Below are positions 23,645 to 25,493 of a stretch of DNA of 25,493 nt, in pieces. Origin of the DNA: Piscirickettsiaceae bacterium (lineage in GTDB: Bacteria > Pseudomonadota > Gammaproteobacteria > Methylococcales > Cycloclasticaceae); assembly GCA_002401365.1 (NCBI GenBank), contig NVSW01000048.1:1-25493 (forward strand). Reading direction: 5' to 3'. Numbering within the stretch: position 1 is the stretch's first letter; each line of letters begins with the position of its first letter. The notes below the pieces were generated by a model. That model saw only the letters and a program-made list of their open reading frames with translations. It did no database searches and was not told the DNA's origin. A program made the position numbers and the translations under genes.

Positions 23645-24664
23645 TTATGAAACAAATAATGTCGGTTGGCAAACCTTTAAACAAATACGCTCAATAAGCT
23701 CCCATTCACTGCCTTTATTCGCTCCCTTAATGACTTTCTCAGCTTGTAGACAGTCTTGCAGTAGCGACTGCCAATTATTTAGTTTCCCACGATTCAACGC
23801 TGTTATGTAATGCCTTTTTCTAACCTCCCATACTCGGTGTTTTTGAAACACCTTATCAACTCGACCCAATATGTTTTGTTCGAAACTCAACGCTGCCAAT
23901 AACCTTAGTTCTCGCGTAATTGCCCACAACACCACCGGAGCCGCCAACTTTTCTGCCATTAACCCATTCAGTACACGGGAAACACGTCGCATATTTCCAG
24001 ATAACATACCATCCGTTAGTTTAAACACATCAAACCGCGCATTGTCTTCAACCGCAGTAGAAATATCACCCACCGAGATAGGCGCTGAACCAAATAGCGC
24101 ATACAACTTCTCTAACTCTTGTATGGCCGCCAATAGATTACCTTCAATTCGTTGCAGTAGCACCTCAAAGCCATCGTTACTTATTTGCAGGCCTTTCTTA
24201 TCCGCCCGGCGCCTTAGCCATTGATCCAGCTTTTGTTTATCTAGAGGCCACACTTCAATCACCCCGCCTGATTCAGATACGGCCTTATACCATTTGGTGT
24301 TTTTTGTGCTGCCGTCTAACTTTGCGGTAATAATAATGATTATATTATCGACGGCTAACTCACTCATTACACGTTCAATGACAGTCGAGCCCTGTTTGCC
24401 AGGTTTTCCCATCGGCATATTGAGTTCAATTAAGTTTTTTTCTGCAAACAGCGACTGCGTGAGACATAAAGCTGGCAGCTGTTGCCAGTCGAAATGTCCC
24501 TCTACATGCAAAACCTCGCGGTTTAAAAAACCTTCGGTTCTGGCCTTTCTACGGATTAAATCAACCGCTTCACCTTGCTGTAACGGTTCGTCGCCAGATA
24601 CCAAATACACCGGCAATAAGCGCTTTTCTATTGAACTGTTTAGCTGAGGAAGCTCAATTTTCAT
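23645..24664 (-). CDS. holA: DNA polymerase III delta subunit
   Basis: HolA (delta) opens the beta sliding clamp within the clamp-loader complex. The 339 residues are normal for gammaproteobacteria (E. coli 343). The N-terminal domain starts with VYLVSGDEPLQQGEAVDLIRRKA (about 19-41), where the clamp-binding helix region lies. A degenerate AAA+ fold follows without a Walker A motif, as expected for delta. The helical C-terminal collar domain begins around residue 215. Sequence conservation of delta is modest, but its place between lptE and proA in the order leuS-lptE-holA is a strong support. The gap to lptE is 14 bases. Confidence 0.95.
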   Translation of the reverse strand: MKIELPQLNSSIEKRLLPVYLVSGDEPLQQGEAVDLIRRKARTEGFLNREVLHVEGHFDWQQLPALCLTQSLFAEKNLIELNMPMGKPGKQGSTVIERVMSELAVDNIIIIITAKLDGSTKNTKWYKAVSESGGVIEVWPLDKQKLDQWLRRRADKKGLQISNDGFEVLLQRIEGNLLAAIQELEKLYALFGSAPISVGDISTAVEDNARFDVFKLTDGMLSGNMRRVSRVLNGLMAEKLAAPVVLWAITRELRLLAALSFEQNILGRVDKVFQKHRVWEVRKRHYITALNRGKLNNWQSLLQDCLQAEKVIKGANKGSEWELIERICLKVCQPTLFVS

Positions 24665-24678
24665 CTGGACTACGTTAC

Positions 24679-25200
24679 TTATTGACCGTTTAACGCCTGC
24701 AATCGTCTAAGGATTTGCTGTGCAGCATCACGTTTTAAGTCTCGAGTTATAACCGCAGACTCATTACTGCGACCTATAACATCATTTTCATCATTAATAT
24801 AATCTCTAACCAACAACAACGTTTCATTATTCAAAATAATGTCACCCTTTGGCGTTGTTAAGCTATATACCACTGAATACTGCAACTCTGCTTCACGGAT
24901 TTTGCCGTTTGAATCAACACTTAACGTTCTATTTTTTGTTTCTTCACGGCTAATGGTTAAAATCGCATCCGCATCTGCTTTATCAGTAACTACTTGGGCT
25001 GAATACGCTAGGCTTTCTTTTAAGTCCAACACTAGCTCACTACTTTGCGATCCTTCAATAAATATTTTTTGTAAATTTTCTGGTAGATCTATCGCGCCTC
25101 TAAGCTTGAACCCACATGAAAATAAACTAACTATCAAAACCGACAGCAACGTTAATCGCAGCAATTGATAAAGTATTGATTGGTGTTGATTTTTTATCAT
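24679..25200 (-). CDS. lptE: LPS-assembly lipoprotein LptE
   Basis: LptE is the outer-membrane lipoprotein that plugs the LptD barrel and completes the LPS export path. The 173-residue protein has a signal peptide with lipobox SLFSC (lipidated Cys29) followed by GFKLRGAIDLPENL, the family's most conserved stretch. The remaining alpha/beta fold includes VYSLTTPKGDIILNNETLLLVRDY. Conservation is low, so the leuS-lptE-holA order supports the call. It starts 13 bases after the leuS stop. Together with lptC, lptA and lptB at 3962-5728, four Lpt genes lie within this window. LptD and LptFG are not here. Confidence 0.94.
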   Translation of the reverse strand: MIKNQHQSILYQLLRLTLLSVLIVSLFSCGFKLRGAIDLPENLQKIFIEGSQSSELVLDLKESLAYSAQVVTDKADADAILTISREETKNRTLSVDSNGKIREAELQYSVVYSLTTPKGDIILNNETLLLVRDYINDENDVIGRSNESAVITRDLKRDAAQQILRRLQALNGQ

Positions 25201-25213
25201 TCAAATACCATTG

Positions 25214-25493
25214 TTAAATAACAATATTAACCAGTTTTTTTGGCACGACAATTACTTTTCGAATTGCTTTCCCACCAATAAATTTCTGCACATTGTCCTC
25301 CGATAGTGCTATTTTTTCTATACTTTCTTTATCAGCATCTACCGCAACAGTAATTTTGCTTCTTAACTTGCCATTTACTTGTACGACCATTTGCACCTCA
25401 TCCAACACCAATGCAGTCGCATCAAAAGCGGGCCAGCTAGCATCAATCAAACTATCTTGATGGCCCAGCGCTTTCCACAACTCATCACAAACA
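25214..25493 (-). CDS. leuS: Leucyl-tRNA synthetase, C-terminal end (partial)
   Basis: The frame is open to the right window edge, giving 93 visible codons. They match the end of LeuS: LWKALG...SWPAFD, VQVNGKLRSKITV, and a final IRKVIVVPKKLVNIVI. This is the anticodon-binding tail plus the small C-terminal domain that contacts the tRNA elbow. Catalytic and editing domains lie outside the window. Residues continue upstream of any possible internal start, so this is a fragment rather than a small gene. leuS is the first visible gene of the run leuS-lptE-holA-proA-nadD-rsfS. Confidence 0.95.
   Translation of the reverse strand, partial: VCDELWKALGHQDSLIDASWPAFDATALVLDEVQMVVQVNGKLRSKITVAVDADKESIEKIALSEDNVQKFIGGKAIRKVIVVPKKLVNIVI

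Noticed and set aside
25210..25225. 7-bp inverted repeat at the leuS stop codon
   Set aside because: Only two bases separate the arms and the stem is A/T-rich, so it is likely chance.
25214..25480. A stand-alone 88-residue protein at the right edge
   Set aside because: The frame stays open to the window end and the sequence is the C-terminus of leucyl-tRNA synthetase.

Overview
The window looks like chromosomal core DNA from an AT-leaning gammaproteobacterium. Gene order and proteins are classically gammaproteobacterial: the yrbG-kdsD-kdsC-lptC-lptA-lptB-rpoN-hpf-rapZ block, the rng-yhdP-nit-tldD-pmbA block, and the leuS-lptE-holA-proA-nadD-rsfS-rlmH block. The genus cannot be fixed from the sequence. 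A marine Thiotrichales-type lineage such as Cycloclasticus or Methylophaga is a guess from the moderate base composition and the copper-like genes at the left edge. I see no tRNA, rRNA, insertion sequence, prophage, CRISPR array or conjugative gene.

Layout. (1) Positions 1-1210, minus strand: a two-gene unit. The upstream gene encodes a secreted, membrane-anchored protein whose predicted mature N-terminus is a histidine. The downstream gene runs off the left edge and may be the start of a large multicopper-oxidase-like protein. (2) Positions 1426-9970, plus strand: a cation antiporter, two Kdo-pathway enzymes, LptC/LptA/LptB of the LPS export machine, sigma-54, hibernation factor, RapZ and the magnesium channel MgtE. 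Several junctions overlap by 1-14 bases, so the first six genes are probably one operon. The PTS-Ntr genes ptsN and ptsO/npr, which usually flank rapZ, are missing here. A terminator hairpin ends directly at the rapZ start codon. (3) Positions 9971-10113: a convergent intergenic region tiled by five hairpins. (4) Positions 10114-19092, minus strand: pmbA, tldD, a nitrilase-family amidase, yhdP and rng, almost all overlapping or abutting. (5) Positions 19214-19462, plus strand: a lone small lipoprotein gene of unknown function. (6) Positions 19465-25493, minus strand: maf, rlmH, a yiaD-like OmpA lipoprotein with its own promoter and terminator, rsfS, nadD, proA, holA, lptE and the C-terminal end of leuS.

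The strongest theme is the outer membrane. Kdo synthesis (kdsD, kdsC), LPS transport (lptC, lptA, lptB, and lptE at the other end), phospholipid transport (yhdP), an OmpA-type lipoprotein (yiaD) and RapZ, which in E. coli controls amino-sugar supply, all lie within 25 kb. The second theme is ribosome and RNA control: hpf, rsfS, rlmH and rng.

Most of the window is well-known housekeeping content, and I found no convincing novel multi-gene system. The least explained parts are the left-edge gene pair with an attenuator-like hairpin inside a coding region, the hairpin cluster at 9979-10110, the terminator fused to the rapZ start, and the orphan lipoprotein with an upstream dyad.
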